A stretch of DNA of 58,129 bases from Alicyclobacillus contaminans DSM 17975 (GCF_000429525.1 NZ_KE386913.1:6186-64314), one strand, 5' to 3'. Positions 33,506-42,232 are shown, counted from the first letter of the stretch. Numbers and translations are program-made. Notes: generated by a model from the letters alone, not told the origin.

Positions 33506-34882
33506 ATGGAACAGGACCTTTTCCTGGCACAGCCTGAGGCCCGCGTCTCGGGAAAGCTGAATTTGTTGCAACGCATCACGTACTTCTTCGCCGTCTTAAT
33601 GGAAAAGTATCTGCCTGATCCCTTTGTGCTGGTGATTGTCCTGACGCTGGTGATGATCTTGCTCGGTGTGACGATTGTCCACCAGAGCCTGGCGGCCATG
33701 GTCAGCGACTGGTCCAGCGGTTTTTGGGATTTCCTCGAATTTTCGATGCAGGTTGCGCTCGTGGTGGTGACTGGCTACGCATTGGCCGTTTCGCGTCCCG
33801 TGGCCAAGTTGCTCGGCTGGGTGGCAACGCGTGTTCACGGGCCGAAGGGCGCCATTGTCTGCACCACCGTGGTGGCCGGCATCGCTTCCTACATCAGCTG
33901 GGGCTTCGGCTTAGTGGCAGGGACCCTGATGGCGCAGCAATTGGCCAAACGCATTCGCGGCATTCACTACCCACTGCTCATTGCCAGCGCCTATTCCGGC
34001 TGGATTCTGTACGGTCTCGGTGTATCAGCGACCATTCCCATCACGCTTGCGACGGCGGGCAACCCGTTCGCCGCGTCCATGGGCGGTGTGGTGCCGCTGA
34101 CCCATACCATCTTCTTGCCTGCTGTGCTCGTCGACGTGGTTGTCCTGATGGTGACGCTGTCCCTGCTCAACATGTGGATTCATCCCAAAGCCCAGGATGT
34201 GCTCGACGTCAATCCTGCCACCTGGGAAACGGAAAGTCAGCCGGCACCGGTGCAGAGGACAGGGACGTTCGCGGAACGCCTGGAGCATACGTGGTGGCTG
34301 AGTGCGGTGGTGGTGCTCCTCGGCGCAGGGTATCTCATCTATCATTTCCACACAGGCGGATCGTTCGACATCAATACGCTCAACGCTGTCTTTCTCTTCC
34401 TCGGGATTTTGTTTCACGGGACGCCGGCCGCCTACGTGCGCGCGGTGACCGACGGGGTGCGCAGTGTTGGCGGTATTGTCCTGCAGTTTCCGTTTTACGC
34501 CGGGATGATGGGGATGATGAAAGGTTCGGGCTTGGCGGTCGCCATTTCGAAATGGATGGTTGGCATTTCCACTGTCCACACCCTTCCGTTCTTCGGACTG
34601 CTCAGCTCATTTCTGATTAACTTCTTTGCGCCGTCTTCGGGTGGACATTGGGCCATTCAGGGGCCGTTCATGATACAGGCGGCACAGCGCCTCGGTGCCG
34701 ATATGGCCAAAACCAGCATGGCGGTGCAAATGGGGTGTTCCTGGAACGACCTCGTCCAACCATTTTGGCTGATTCCGATTCTGACCTTGGCCCGTTTGAA
34801 CGTGCGTCAGATGATGGGTTACACCATTGTACCGTTCCTTTGGGTGGGTGTGGTCTATGCGGTCACCGTGCTCATCTGGTGA
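33506..34882 (+). CDS. AtoE-like short-chain fatty acid transporter
   Basis: A 458-residue integral membrane protein with about ten to twelve helices, of the AtoE/short-chain fatty acid transporter family. Typical segments are YLPDPFVLVIVLTLVMILL, VTGYALAVSRPVAKLLGW, SWGFGLVAGTLMAQQLA and LINFFAPSSGGHWAIQGPFM. ATG 33506 follows AAGGAGG by seven bases. Known relatives are associated with short-chain carboxylates such as acetoacetate. Its place among desulfurisation enzymes suggests uptake of an organosulfur acid, or handling of the carboxylate left after sulfur removal. Neither is shown by sequence. Confidence 0.85.
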   Translation: MEQDLFLAQPEARVSGKLNLLQRITYFFAVLMEKYLPDPFVLVIVLTLVMILLGVTIVHQSLAAMVSDWSSGFWDFLEFSMQVALVVVTGYALAVSRPVAKLLGWVATRVHGPKGAIVCTTVVAGIASYISWGFGLVAGTLMAQQLAKRIRGIHYPLLIASAYSGWILYGLGVSATIPITLATAGNPFAASMGGVVPLTHTIFLPAVLVDVVVLMVTLSLLNMWIHPKAQDVLDVNPATWETESQPAPVQRTGTFAERLEHTWWLSAVVVLLGAGYLIYHFHTGGSFDINTLNAVFLFLGILFHGTPAAYVRAVTDGVRSVGGIVLQFPFYAGMMGMMKGSGLAVAISKWMVGISTVHTLPFFGLLSSFLINFFAPSSGGHWAIQGPFMIQAAQRLGADMAKTSMAVQMGCSWNDLVQPFWLIPILTLARLNVRQMMGYTIVPFLWVGVVYAVTVLIW

Positions 34883-34937
34883 CAGAGTGGCAAGATTTTG
34901 ATGGATGCCGAATGACTTGAAGCAGGGAGGAGATCTT

Positions 34938-36122
34938 GTGTCCATCGCACCCCCTGGCCAGAACTACGATTATCTGCAGACCGCTGTCGCTCTGGCGGAA
35001 CGATTTGGCGTTGACGCGGCGGAGCGCGACAAGCGTGGCGGGACACCGAAACTGCAGCGCGATTGGATCCGTGAGAGTGGACTGTTGAGATTGCTGATTC
35101 CCGCTGCGTACGGCGGAGACGGCCAACCGTGGTCGGCGGTGTTGCGGGTGGTCCGCGAGTTTGCCCGCACCGACGCCGCCTTGGCACACCTCTACGGGTA
35201 TCACTTCCTGAGCTTGTCCGCGGTGCACCTGGCGGGCAGCGAAGAACAAAAACGGCGCTATTACGAAGAAACGGTCAAGCACAATTATTTCTGGGGCAAT
35301 TCCGTGAACCCCTTGGACGACCGTACGATTGGAGAGCGGACCGAAGGAGGGGTCATTGTCAACGGCGCGAAATCCTTCAGTTCCGGTTCTCCTGATTCGG
35401 ATATGCTGGTGATATCCTGGCGGGATCGGGAGACGGGCGAATTCTACAAAGGCATGGTGCCAACCCGCCGCCTCGGGGTGCAGGTGCACGATGACTGGGA
35501 TTGCATGGGTCAGCGGCAGACGGGCAGCGGTACGGTGTCGTTCCACAACCTGAGGTTGGAGGATGAAGAGATTCTGGTTCGCCCGTATGCGCAGGACACG
35601 GCGTTCTCGACATTGACACCGATTCTGTCGCAGAGCATTCTGGCTTCCGTGTTCGTGGGCAGCGCCATCGGCGCGTTGGAGGCCGCGAGAAACTACACCA
35701 CCACAAAGGCGAGAGCCTGGTATCGCTCCGGCGTGTCCAGCGCCGCCGAAGAACCGTCCACGCAGAGCCGCTACGGCGAGATGTGGGCGAGTGTTCAGGC
35801 GGCGTTGAGTCTGGTGGAGAAGGCGGCGGCCGCGTTGGACCAGATTTGGGCCAAAGATGTCGCGTTGACGCAGGCGGAGAGAGGCGAATGCGCCGTACTG
35901 GTGGCGGCGGCCAACGTGCACGCCGGCAACACGGCGCTGGAGATCACATCGCGCATCTTTGAGGTGATGGGCGCCAGGTCGACGGCTGGGCACTACGGAT
36001 TTGACCGGTTTTGGCGCAACGTTCGAACACATACGTTGCATAATCCCGCTGAGTTCAAGCTGCGCAACGTCGGCAATTGGTTCCTCAATGGTCAATGGCC
36101 GGAACCCGGCTATTATTCCTGA
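34938..36122 (+). CDS. DszC/MsuC-like acyl-CoA dehydrogenase-fold monooxygenase
   Basis: A 394-residue acyl-CoA dehydrogenase-fold flavoprotein of the DszC/SfnC/MsuC group. These use FMNH2 to oxidise sulfur compounds: dibenzothiophene to its sulfone, or methanesulfinate to methanesulfonate. Features are LLRLLIPAAYGGDGQPWSAV, FWGNSVNPLDDR, NGAKSFSSGSPDSDMLVISW, DDWDCMGQRQTGSGTVSF and the C-terminal HNPAEFKLRNVGNWFL. The catalytic base Glu of true acyl-CoA dehydrogenases is not evident. GTG 34938, directly after GGGAGGAG, is preferred over ATG 34905. Last gene of the organosulfur operon. Confidence 0.85.
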   Translation: MSIAPPGQNYDYLQTAVALAERFGVDAAERDKRGGTPKLQRDWIRESGLLRLLIPAAYGGDGQPWSAVLRVVREFARTDAALAHLYGYHFLSLSAVHLAGSEEQKRRYYEETVKHNYFWGNSVNPLDDRTIGERTEGGVIVNGAKSFSSGSPDSDMLVISWRDRETGEFYKGMVPTRRLGVQVHDDWDCMGQRQTGSGTVSFHNLRLEDEEILVRPYAQDTAFSTLTPILSQSILASVFVGSAIGALEAARNYTTTKARAWYRSGVSSAAEEPSTQSRYGEMWASVQAALSLVEKAAAALDQIWAKDVALTQAERGECAVLVAAANVHAGNTALEITSRIFEVMGARSTAGHYGFDRFWRNVRTHTLHNPAEFKLRNVGNWFLNGQWPEPGYYS

Positions 36123-36132
36123 CACCCTGTTG

Positions 36133-36210
36133 ATGCCGCGGACGGATACCGCTGGATGCTTCACCTGACAAAGCGTACGGCAGGTGAAGCAGTACCACCG
36201 TCCGCGGCAT
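36133..36210. repeat. Large two-part hairpin after the organosulfur operon
   Basis: An outer 13-bp perfect stem (ATGCCGCGGACGG, 36133-36145, with CCGTCCGCGGCAT, 36198-36210) encloses an inner 11-bp perfect stem (TGCTTCACCTG, 36157-36167, with CAGGTGAAGCA, 36181-36191). Bulges of 11 and 6 bases lie between them. It starts 10 bases past the operon's stop codon. No T tract follows. It may terminate or protect the operon mRNA, or be a small palindromic repeat element. The rest of the 500-base gap holds no gene I can support. Confidence 0.7.
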
Positions 36211-36500
36211 ACCTCCTTCCACAATCACCCGCTTGAATTCTGACTTCAAAACCCTCACCCTCTTTCTCAAGGCACTGGCGATGTGATTGAAAAAGTGGAT
36301 TCCTCCCACCGAACTCATCGTCCGAATTCCCCGTCGATACCGGCCGCGTGAATCATCCCGAGCACGGGGTCGATGAACGTTGGATGAACGTCAATCCGGA
36401 GACGGAACGAAGGGGGCTCGTGGCATGCAAAAAACGGTCAAAAATCCGAACGATCCGAAAAGGAAAATGGAATTTTGACGTCGACAGGACAAAACTGACC

Positions 36501-36534
36501 TTTATCCATCGGATTTATTGGAATATAATCGGAT
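36501..36534 (+). promoter_or_regulatory. Promoter of the GntR gene with flanking direct repeats
   Basis: TTTATC (36501-36506) and a perfect TATAAT (36524-36529) are 17 bases apart. ATCGGAT occurs at 36508-36514 and again at 36528-36534, overlapping the -10, at a 20-base period. Two more ATCCGA copies occur about 60 bases upstream. These could be binding sites for the GntR product, but this is a guess. Confidence 0.55.
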
Positions 36535-36634
36535 GCACAGTCCTACTTTGGTTCTTTGATCCGTTTGAAACGAAGCAGGGGGCTTTGCACACGCTGCAAC
36601 CATTTCATCCATACATTGCTGAGGAGGGATGCGT

Positions 36635-37360
36635 GTGAAGACGAGTGTTCCGCTGTATCAACACTTGAAAGCCGAGATTCTCCGCGAAATTCAAGCTGGG
36701 AGATGGCGCCCGGGTGAGCAGATTCCGTCTGAGGCGGAGTTGGCTCAGGAGATGGGTGTCAGCCGGATCACGGTGCGGCAGGCGGTGGGGGACTTGGTTT
36801 CGCTCGGATATCTGACGCGCCGGCAGGGGAAGGGCACGTTTCTCGTGGATCAAAGACACTCTGTGGCGGCATCCAAGCTGCACGGTTTTGCTGAAGAGCT
36901 GCGCGCCCGCGGATATCAGGTGGACATTGAAGTCAAAGGGCTGCGCACGATGACATGCCCGCAGACGGTGGCTGAATCGCTGCGCATTGCGCCGTCTGCG
37001 CAGGTGATTCAAATCCGTCGCGTTGCCACGGTTGGGGACAGTCCGATATTTCGGGAGACGTCCTATCTGGTTCCGCCGCCGCAAGCCACACTGGCCGTTT
37101 TGGCGGAACACGGGGACACATACAATCATGTCTACGGATTTTTTGAACAGCATGGCGTAAAAATCTCGTTTGGGACGCAACAGGTTTCGGCAACACGGGC
37201 CGTGTACGAAGACATGCAGGAGTTGAACGTCCGCAGTGACGAACCCATCCTCATGATTCGCCGAGTCACCTGTGATCAAACCGGTACGCCGGTGGAATTT
37301 TCTGAAGTTCGCTATCCTTCCAGCCGTTATCAATTTGAGGTGAAACTGACCCGAGAATGA
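36635..37360 (+). CDS. GntR-family regulator with UTRA domain
   Basis: A 241-residue regulator of the HutC subfamily. The GntR winged helix is at residues 1-68 (VPLYQHLKAEIL, IPSEAELAQEMGVSRITVRQ, RRQGKGTFLV). The UTRA ligand-binding domain follows, with IQIRRVATVGDSPIFRETSYL and ILMIRRVTCDQTGTPVEFSE. GTG 36635, six bases after GGAGGG, is preferred over ATG 36629. It lies between the organosulfur operon and the sulfate transporter genes, all on the same strand, so it is a candidate regulator of either. Its effector is unknown. Confidence 0.85.
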   Translation: MKTSVPLYQHLKAEILREIQAGRWRPGEQIPSEAELAQEMGVSRITVRQAVGDLVSLGYLTRRQGKGTFLVDQRHSVAASKLHGFAEELRARGYQVDIEVKGLRTMTCPQTVAESLRIAPSAQVIQIRRVATVGDSPIFRETSYLVPPPQATLAVLAEHGDTYNHVYGFFEQHGVKISFGTQQVSATRAVYEDMQELNVRSDEPILMIRRVTCDQTGTPVEFSEVRYPSSRYQFEVKLTRE

Positions 37361-37488
37361 ATCCGTCGGTTGCCCCAGGACTGCGTGCCGCTGTCTTCGC
37401 CGCATGGTATGGCCACCCCCTGGCCATCTCCCTCAACTTGTTATAACAACAGAACAATATAAACAAAATGCATCGGAATTCTATTATA

Positions 37489-37522
37489 TTGGCTGGCCGC
37501 CGTGACGTCCGGGGCATATACT
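37489..37522 (+). promoter_or_regulatory. Candidate promoter of the sulfate transporter operon
   Basis: A TATACT -10 element is at 37517-37522, about 95 bases before the sbp start, within GGGGCATATACTC. This closely resembles GGCACATATACTC at the ssuE promoter. The nearest -35-like sequence, TTGGCT (37489-37494), is 22 bases away, so the promoter may need an activator. Confidence 0.4.
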
Positions 37523-37617
37523 CTTCACAATGATTCAACATGCCAGCGTCAGGCGCGCAGACGCCTGACCGGTCTTGTATCGTAGCAGTATTCGTTGCGG
37601 GGGAGGAGTGAAACGCC

Positions 37618-38649
37618 TTGAAACGACAGGCAGCGGGAATTGCAGCGATTTTGACAGCATCGATGGGGTTGATTGGATGCGGTTCTGGTGGGAGTACAAA
37701 CAATCAGACCACCGGCACGGAATCTTCCAAACCAGTTACCATCTACTTTGGTTCCTATAGCGTCACAAAGGATGTCTACGAGAATAAGTTGTTTCCGGCA
37801 TTTGAAGCTTATTGGAAACAGAAGACGGGGCAAACCGTCACGTTTCAGGCCTCGTTTGACGCATCTGGGGCAGAAGCGCGCGCCATTGCCAGTGGATTGC
37901 CCGTGGACGTGGCGGCTCTTTCGCTGGAGGACGATATCAACAAGATTCAGAAGGCCGGATTGATTACGCACAACTGGAAAGATACACCGACCGGCGGCAT
38001 GCTGACCGATTCGGTGGTGGCCATCGCGGTGCGCAAAGGAAATCCCAAGCATATCGAATCCTGGGCGGATCTGGCCAAACCGGGGGTTGTGGTGGACCTG
38101 CCCAACCCAGCCACATCTGGCGGGGCAAAGTGGGATATCAACGCGATTTACTATGCCGCCGAGCGGCACGGCGGGGCAGCGGCCGCCAAAGATCTCCTGG
38201 CGAACATTGTGAAAAACGTGAAGGTATTGGACAAGTCCGGTGAGGCGTCCATGACCACGTTTGTCAATGGCACCGGAGATGCGGCGGTGAGCTACGAGAA
38301 TGAAATCCTGGAATCCAGCGACAATCTCCAGAAGTTTGACGAGGTGTTGCCCAACTCCACCATGCTCATCGAAAATCCGGTGGCTCTCGTGGACAAGAAC
38401 GTTGACAAGCACGGCAACCGAAAAGTGGTGGAAGCGTTCATCGACTGGCTCGAGGGCTCTCAGGCGCAGCAGATCTTTGAATCCGCCGGGTTCCGGCCGG
38501 TGCTGCCGTCGCTGCAGCAGAGCGCCGCGGCGAAATTCAAGACGCCAGAGGATCTGTTCACGGTGAAAGAATTGGGCGGTTGGTCGACCATCAATCAGCA
38601 GTTGTACTCGACCAGCGGTTTGTGGAATCAGGTGTTGGAGGCAAAGTGA
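37618..38649 (+). CDS. sbp: Sulfate/thiosulfate-binding lipoprotein
   Basis: Extracellular substrate-binding protein of a sulfate/thiosulfate ABC importer. The N-terminus is a lipoprotein signal with lipobox LIGC (Cys21). The 343-residue product follows the Sbp/CysP pattern: FGSYSVTKDVYENKLFPAFE, FDASGAEARAIASGLPVDVA, DSVVAIAVRKGNPKHI, DLPNPATSGGAKWD and YENEILES. TTG start behind GAGGAGTGA. Its stop overlaps the cysT start by one base. First of four co-transcribed genes. Confidence 0.92.
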   Translation: MKRQAAGIAAILTASMGLIGCGSGGSTNNQTTGTESSKPVTIYFGSYSVTKDVYENKLFPAFEAYWKQKTGQTVTFQASFDASGAEARAIASGLPVDVAALSLEDDINKIQKAGLITHNWKDTPTGGMLTDSVVAIAVRKGNPKHIESWADLAKPGVVVDLPNPATSGGAKWDINAIYYAAERHGGAAAAKDLLANIVKNVKVLDKSGEASMTTFVNGTGDAAVSYENEILESSDNLQKFDEVLPNSTMLIENPVALVDKNVDKHGNRKVVEAFIDWLEGSQAQQIFESAGFRPVLPSLQQSAAAKFKTPEDLFTVKELGGWSTINQQLYSTSGLWNQVLEAK

Positions 38650-39524
38650 TGAAAACTCTTGGCGGGAGGGTCACGTTTCTCAGTGTTGGCGCATACGCAC
38701 TGCTGTTGATTGTGCTGCCGGTGGCGTCCATCTTTCAACAGGCGTTCGCGGCGGGCTGGGGCGCGTTTGCAGCCGCTGTCGTCCAGCCGATGGGGGTGGC
38801 GGCGTTGCGGCTGACGCTGGAGACAGCCCTGCTCGCCGCAGTCATCAACACGGTGGCGGGCACCGTGGTGGCGTACGTGTTTGAACGCATGCAACTTCCG
38901 GGCCGGTCCATTCTGAACGCCCTTGTGGACCTTCCGTTTGCGGTGCCAACCACGGTCGGCGGGCTGATGCTGGTGTTTCTGTACGGCCCCGCGTCCCCCG
39001 TGGGAGCCTGGTTCGCCAGACACGGGATCCAGCTCATCTATTCCCCCTTCGCCATTGTGCTGGCGATGATGTTTGTGACGCTGCCCTATAGTATTCGCAC
39101 TGTTCAGCCGATACTGGACCACGAAGATGCGCGGATGGAGGAAGCGGCTTACACGCTCGGCGCGAGCCCCGCGCGGGTCTTTTGGTCCATCGTGCTGCCG
39201 ACGCTCCGTCCCGGCATTCTCAGCGGTTTCGCATTGACGTTCAGCCGGGCGCTGGCGGAGTTCGGCGCCGTGGTGATTGTGTCCGGCAATCTGCCCATGC
39301 ACACGCAAATTTCCGCTGTGTATCTGTACGGCCTGTTGGAGAACTACGATACGCAAGGGGCTGCGGCCGTCTCGGTGGTACTGCTGGTATTGTCGCTGCT
39401 GGCCATGGTGGCTGAAGTGTGGCTGCAACGGCGGGAGCGGCGCGGATGGCGACAGGCCTCGGTGGTATCCACACCCGGTCAGGCGGGGAGGGTGATCCAT
39501 GATTCGGCGAATGGGACTGTATAG
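38649..39524 (+). CDS. cysT: Sulfate ABC transporter permease CysT
   Basis: One of two membrane permeases of the sulfate importer. The 291-residue protein has about six helices, FAVPTTVGGLMLVFLYG in the pore region, and the EAAYTLGASPARVFWSIVLP loop that couples to the ATPase. The frame opens at 38580, but the start is ATG 38649, one base into the sbp stop, since the MVDHQS... leader is out of frame with sbp. The last 26 bases overlap cysW. Confidence 0.92.
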   Translation: MKTLGGRVTFLSVGAYALLLIVLPVASIFQQAFAAGWGAFAAAVVQPMGVAALRLTLETALLAAVINTVAGTVVAYVFERMQLPGRSILNALVDLPFAVPTTVGGLMLVFLYGPASPVGAWFARHGIQLIYSPFAIVLAMMFVTLPYSIRTVQPILDHEDARMEEAAYTLGASPARVFWSIVLPTLRPGILSGFALTFSRALAEFGAVVIVSGNLPMHTQISAVYLYGLLENYDTQGAAAVSVVLLVLSLLAMVAEVWLQRRERRGWRQASVVSTPGQAGRVIHDSANGTV

Positions 39525-40299
39525 TTTTGTGTATTTCTGGCTTCTGGTGCTCCTGGTCCTGCCGGCGGTGGGCATTGTTGTCGGTGCCTTTCAAGGAGGG
39601 GCGGATCAGGTCTGGATGGCCCTGACCAGCCCGGAAGGACGGTTTGCACTGCGCTTGACGCTGGAAATTACCGTCTTGACCGTTGTCATCAATACGGTGT
39701 TCGGCGTTCTTGCAGCGCTCCACATCGCCCGGCGTCACATGCGAGGGTGGCGCATTCTCAACGCGGTTGTCGACTTGCCGTTTGCAGTCTCGCCGGTGAT
39801 TGCGGGGTTGGCCTTGGTGCTGGTGTACGGGCCGAACACATTCATTGGAGGATGGCTGCAAGCGCAGGGCGCCCAGGTGATGTTTGCCTTTCCCGGCATG
39901 GTGCTCGCAACCCTGTTTGTCACGTTTCCGTTTGTGGTGCGTGAGCTGGTACCCGTGCTGCGAGCTGCCGGAGTGACCGAGGAAGAAGCGGCTTTCACCC
40001 TCGGGGCGTCCGCTTGGCGCACGTTTTGGCAGGTCACATTTCCCAACATCCGCTGGAGTTTGTGGTATGGCATCACGCTGACCATCGCGCGGGCGCTGGG
40101 GGAGTTCGGGGCGGTATTGGTGGTCTCCGGAAGTGTCATCATGAAAACCCAGACGGCCACACTCTATATCTATCAAGCCACGGAAGACGGTCAGATGCAG
40201 GTGGCCTATGCGATGTCGCTTTTGTTGGCGGCCATCTCTTTTGTGATTCTCCTCATCCTTCAGTACCTGAAAAAGCGGCAAAGGAGGTTCACGGCATGA
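39499..40299 (+). CDS. cysW: Sulfate ABC transporter permease CysW
   Basis: The second permease of the sulfate importer, 266 residues, with six predicted helices. It has DLPFAVSPVIAGLALVLVYG and the ATPase-coupling loop EEEAAFTLGASAWRTFWQVT, followed by ALGEFGAVLVVSG. ATG 39499 follows GGGAGGGTGA inside the end of cysT. The stop overlaps the cysA start (ATGA), so the proteins are made in stoichiometric coupling. Confidence 0.92.
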   Translation: MIRRMGLYSFVYFWLLVLLVLPAVGIVVGAFQGGADQVWMALTSPEGRFALRLTLEITVLTVVINTVFGVLAALHIARRHMRGWRILNAVVDLPFAVSPVIAGLALVLVYGPNTFIGGWLQAQGAQVMFAFPGMVLATLFVTFPFVVRELVPVLRAAGVTEEEAAFTLGASAWRTFWQVTFPNIRWSLWYGITLTIARALGEFGAVLVVSGSVIMKTQTATLYIYQATEDGQMQVAYAMSLLLAAISFVILLILQYLKKRQRRFTA

Positions 40300-41384
40300 G
40301 CATTGAAGTGCGCCAGGTCGTTCGCCGATTTACGGCGGAAACGGCTGCCCTAAACGACGTCACGTTTCGTGTGGAAGAAGGCGAATTGATAGGGTTCCTC
40401 GGGCCCAGCGGCAGCGGCAAGACGACGCTCCTGCGCCTGATTGCCGGTTTGGACCAGCCCACGTCCGGCGAGATTCGCATTCGCGGACAGGTGGTGAATC
40501 AGGTGCCTCCCCAGCGCCGCGGCGTCGGGGTGGTGTTCCAGAATTACGCGTTGTTTCGTCACATGACGGTGTTCGACAATATCGCCTTCGGCCTGCGCGT
40601 ACAGAAGCGCGACAAGGCGTTCATCCGCGAACGGGTGCACACCTTGTTGGAGTTGGTCCGCCTCTCCGGACTGGAATCGCGTTACCCCCATCAACTGTCC
40701 GGTGGGCAAGCGCAGCGGGTGGCGTTGGCTCGTGCGTTGGCGCCGGAACCGAGTGTGTTGCTGTTGGATGAACCGTTCGCGGCCATCGACACCAAGATCC
40801 GTCGTGAGTTGAGGAAATGGGTGCGGAAGATCCACGACGAAATTGGCATCACCAGCATTTTTGTGACGCATGACCAGGAGGAAGCGCTCGAGATTGCAGA
40901 CAGAGTTTTGGTGATGAACCAAGGCAGGTTGGAACAGCTCGGTACGCCGGAGGAGGTCTACCATCAGCCGAAGAGTCTGTTCGTCGCGAATTTTGTCGGC
41001 GAGGCCAACCACGGGCAAGGGACGGTTGAGCGCGGGAAATTGGTGGTCGGGCCCCTGATGTTCTCTGTGGATCAAGCCGACGGGGCCAAGCTGAGCGTCG
41101 TGTTTCGTCCGTCGGATGTACAACTGTCCCCCGTGGGAGGCGAAAGAGGGAACAGCGTGAATGCTGAGGGCGAGATCATCCACCTGACGTACAAGGGAAC
41201 ATACTACACCGCAGACGTTCGACTCCAGGGCGGGATGCAGATTCAGGCGTCTCTCAGTCCGGATCAAACGGCCGCGCTCGGCGTTGGCAGTCGCGTGGGC
41301 ATTCACGTGAAGCGAGTATTGATGTTTGACAGCGAGGGACGTGCGCTTCCTACGGAGAACGCCGTTGCCGTGGGCGCGGTATGA
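40296..41384 (+). CDS. cysA: Sulfate ABC transporter ATPase CysA
   Basis: The ATP-hydrolysing subunit of the sulfate importer, 362 residues. Walker A GPSGSGKTT is at 36-44, the Q-loop is in VFQNYALFRHM, the signature is HQLSGGQAQRVALARAL, Walker B is VLLLDEPFAAID, and the switch His is in FVTHDQEEALEI. The C-terminal 120 residues are the TOBE-like regulatory domain (VVFRPSDVQLSP). The frame reaches back to 40014, but ATG 40296, overlapping the cysW stop and preceded by AAAGGAGG, is the start. A short GC hairpin about 25 bases past the stop is a possible weak terminator. Confidence 0.93.
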   Translation: MSIEVRQVVRRFTAETAALNDVTFRVEEGELIGFLGPSGSGKTTLLRLIAGLDQPTSGEIRIRGQVVNQVPPQRRGVGVVFQNYALFRHMTVFDNIAFGLRVQKRDKAFIRERVHTLLELVRLSGLESRYPHQLSGGQAQRVALARALAPEPSVLLLDEPFAAIDTKIRRELRKWVRKIHDEIGITSIFVTHDQEEALEIADRVLVMNQGRLEQLGTPEEVYHQPKSLFVANFVGEANHGQGTVERGKLVVGPLMFSVDQADGAKLSVVFRPSDVQLSPVGGERGNSVNAEGEIIHLTYKGTYYTADVRLQGGMQIQASLSPDQTAALGVGSRVGIHVKRVLMFDSEGRALPTENAVAVGAV

Positions 41385-41510
41385 ACTGAACGGGACCCGT
41401 ACTGCATGGGGCCCCTCGGTTTCGGGGGGCAGATACCCCGCGCACTCCGGTTTGATGGTCCCCGCGTTGGAGCGGGACGGGTCTTCGCCCGACGAAATGT
41501 CCACATTAGA

Positions 41511-41942
41511 CTATTTCATCAGCAACACCGGCACCTGGGCCATGTGCGCCACGCCGTAACTAACACTTCCCAGCAGCATGCGGTCGACTTTTCCGTTTCT
41601 GCGATGGTCGAGCAGAATGAGGTCTGCCTGCCGATCCTCCGCCACAACGCAAATGCTTGGTGCCGGTTTTCCAATCACCGTGCAAAACTCCATTCTGTCC
41701 ACATGATCCTGGAACAACGTGGTTCTGACAAACGTTTCAATTTGATCTGCCAGGCCATTTTCCCTCGCCACTTCCCGCGGCAGCAGGGCCTGGTAAGGGT
41801 AGACTGAATCTGGCTGAATGTCTGGAATCACGTGCAGCACTATCCACTCCGCCTTGGGCCAAGCCTGCATCAAGTCACGGATCACGGCGACCGCCCGCTC
41901 ACTCAAGGTGGGGGTTTTCATCGCCAGGAGAATTCTGTTCAT
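41511..41942 (-). CDS. Universal stress protein UspA family
   Basis: A 143-residue Usp-fold protein. It opens with MNRILLAMKTPTLSERAV, has WIVLHVIPD as the second strand, and ends with ADLILLDHRRNGKVDRMLLG, VSYGVAHMAQVPVLLMK. The usual ATP-binding loop G-x2-G-x9-G-S/T is degenerate here (DHRRNGKVDRMLLGS), so nucleotide binding is uncertain. The frame extends to 41978; ATG 41942 with GAAGGGTGA upstream is the start. It converges with the cysA operon. Confidence 0.8.
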   Translation of the reverse strand: MNRILLAMKTPTLSERAVAVIRDLMQAWPKAEWIVLHVIPDIQPDSVYPYQALLPREVARENGLADQIETFVRTTLFQDHVDRMEFCTVIGKPAPSICVVAEDRQADLILLDHRRNGKVDRMLLGSVSYGVAHMAQVPVLLMK

Positions 41943-42140
41943 CGCCTTCACCCTTCCGCGAACCCCGGGTATTCCCAACTCAACACCGAGGACATTCGGG
42001 TCCCTGACCAGAGACCCTGGTTCTGTTCTGATTTTACTGGACGCCCTCGTCCGATTCTGTGTCGTTTGTCACACATGGGTTCCTCCGATGGCGATTCGTC
42101 AGTCGAGGGGATGATGAGTGAAACAGAACATTCACAAAAT

Positions 42141-42194
42141 CTGTCGATTCACGATGATCGACAGATTGCGGCAATATTAGACAATTGGTATATT
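42141..42194 (+). promoter_or_regulatory. Promoter and upstream dyad of the globin-coupled sensor
   Basis: TTGCGG (42166-42171) and TATATT (42189-42194) are separated by 17 bases, 39 bases before the start codon. Immediately upstream is a perfect inverted repeat, CTGTCGA (42141-42147) and TCGACAG (42158-42164), with a 10-base spacer, placed like an activator site. Confidence 0.6.
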
Positions 42195-42232
42195 GACCAT
42201 ATCATGGGAGGTTAGGAGGCGGAAAGAGTGAC

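Noticed and set aside
41400-41440. GC-rich hairpin after cysA as a firm terminator
   Set aside because: The stem is short and not followed by a T tract, so it is mentioned only in the cysA entry.
42111-42215. Short plus-strand frame (MMSETEHSQNLSIHDDRQ...) before the globin-coupled sensor
   Set aside because: It runs across the dyad and promoter of the sensor gene, has no downstream partner, and no similarity is recognised.
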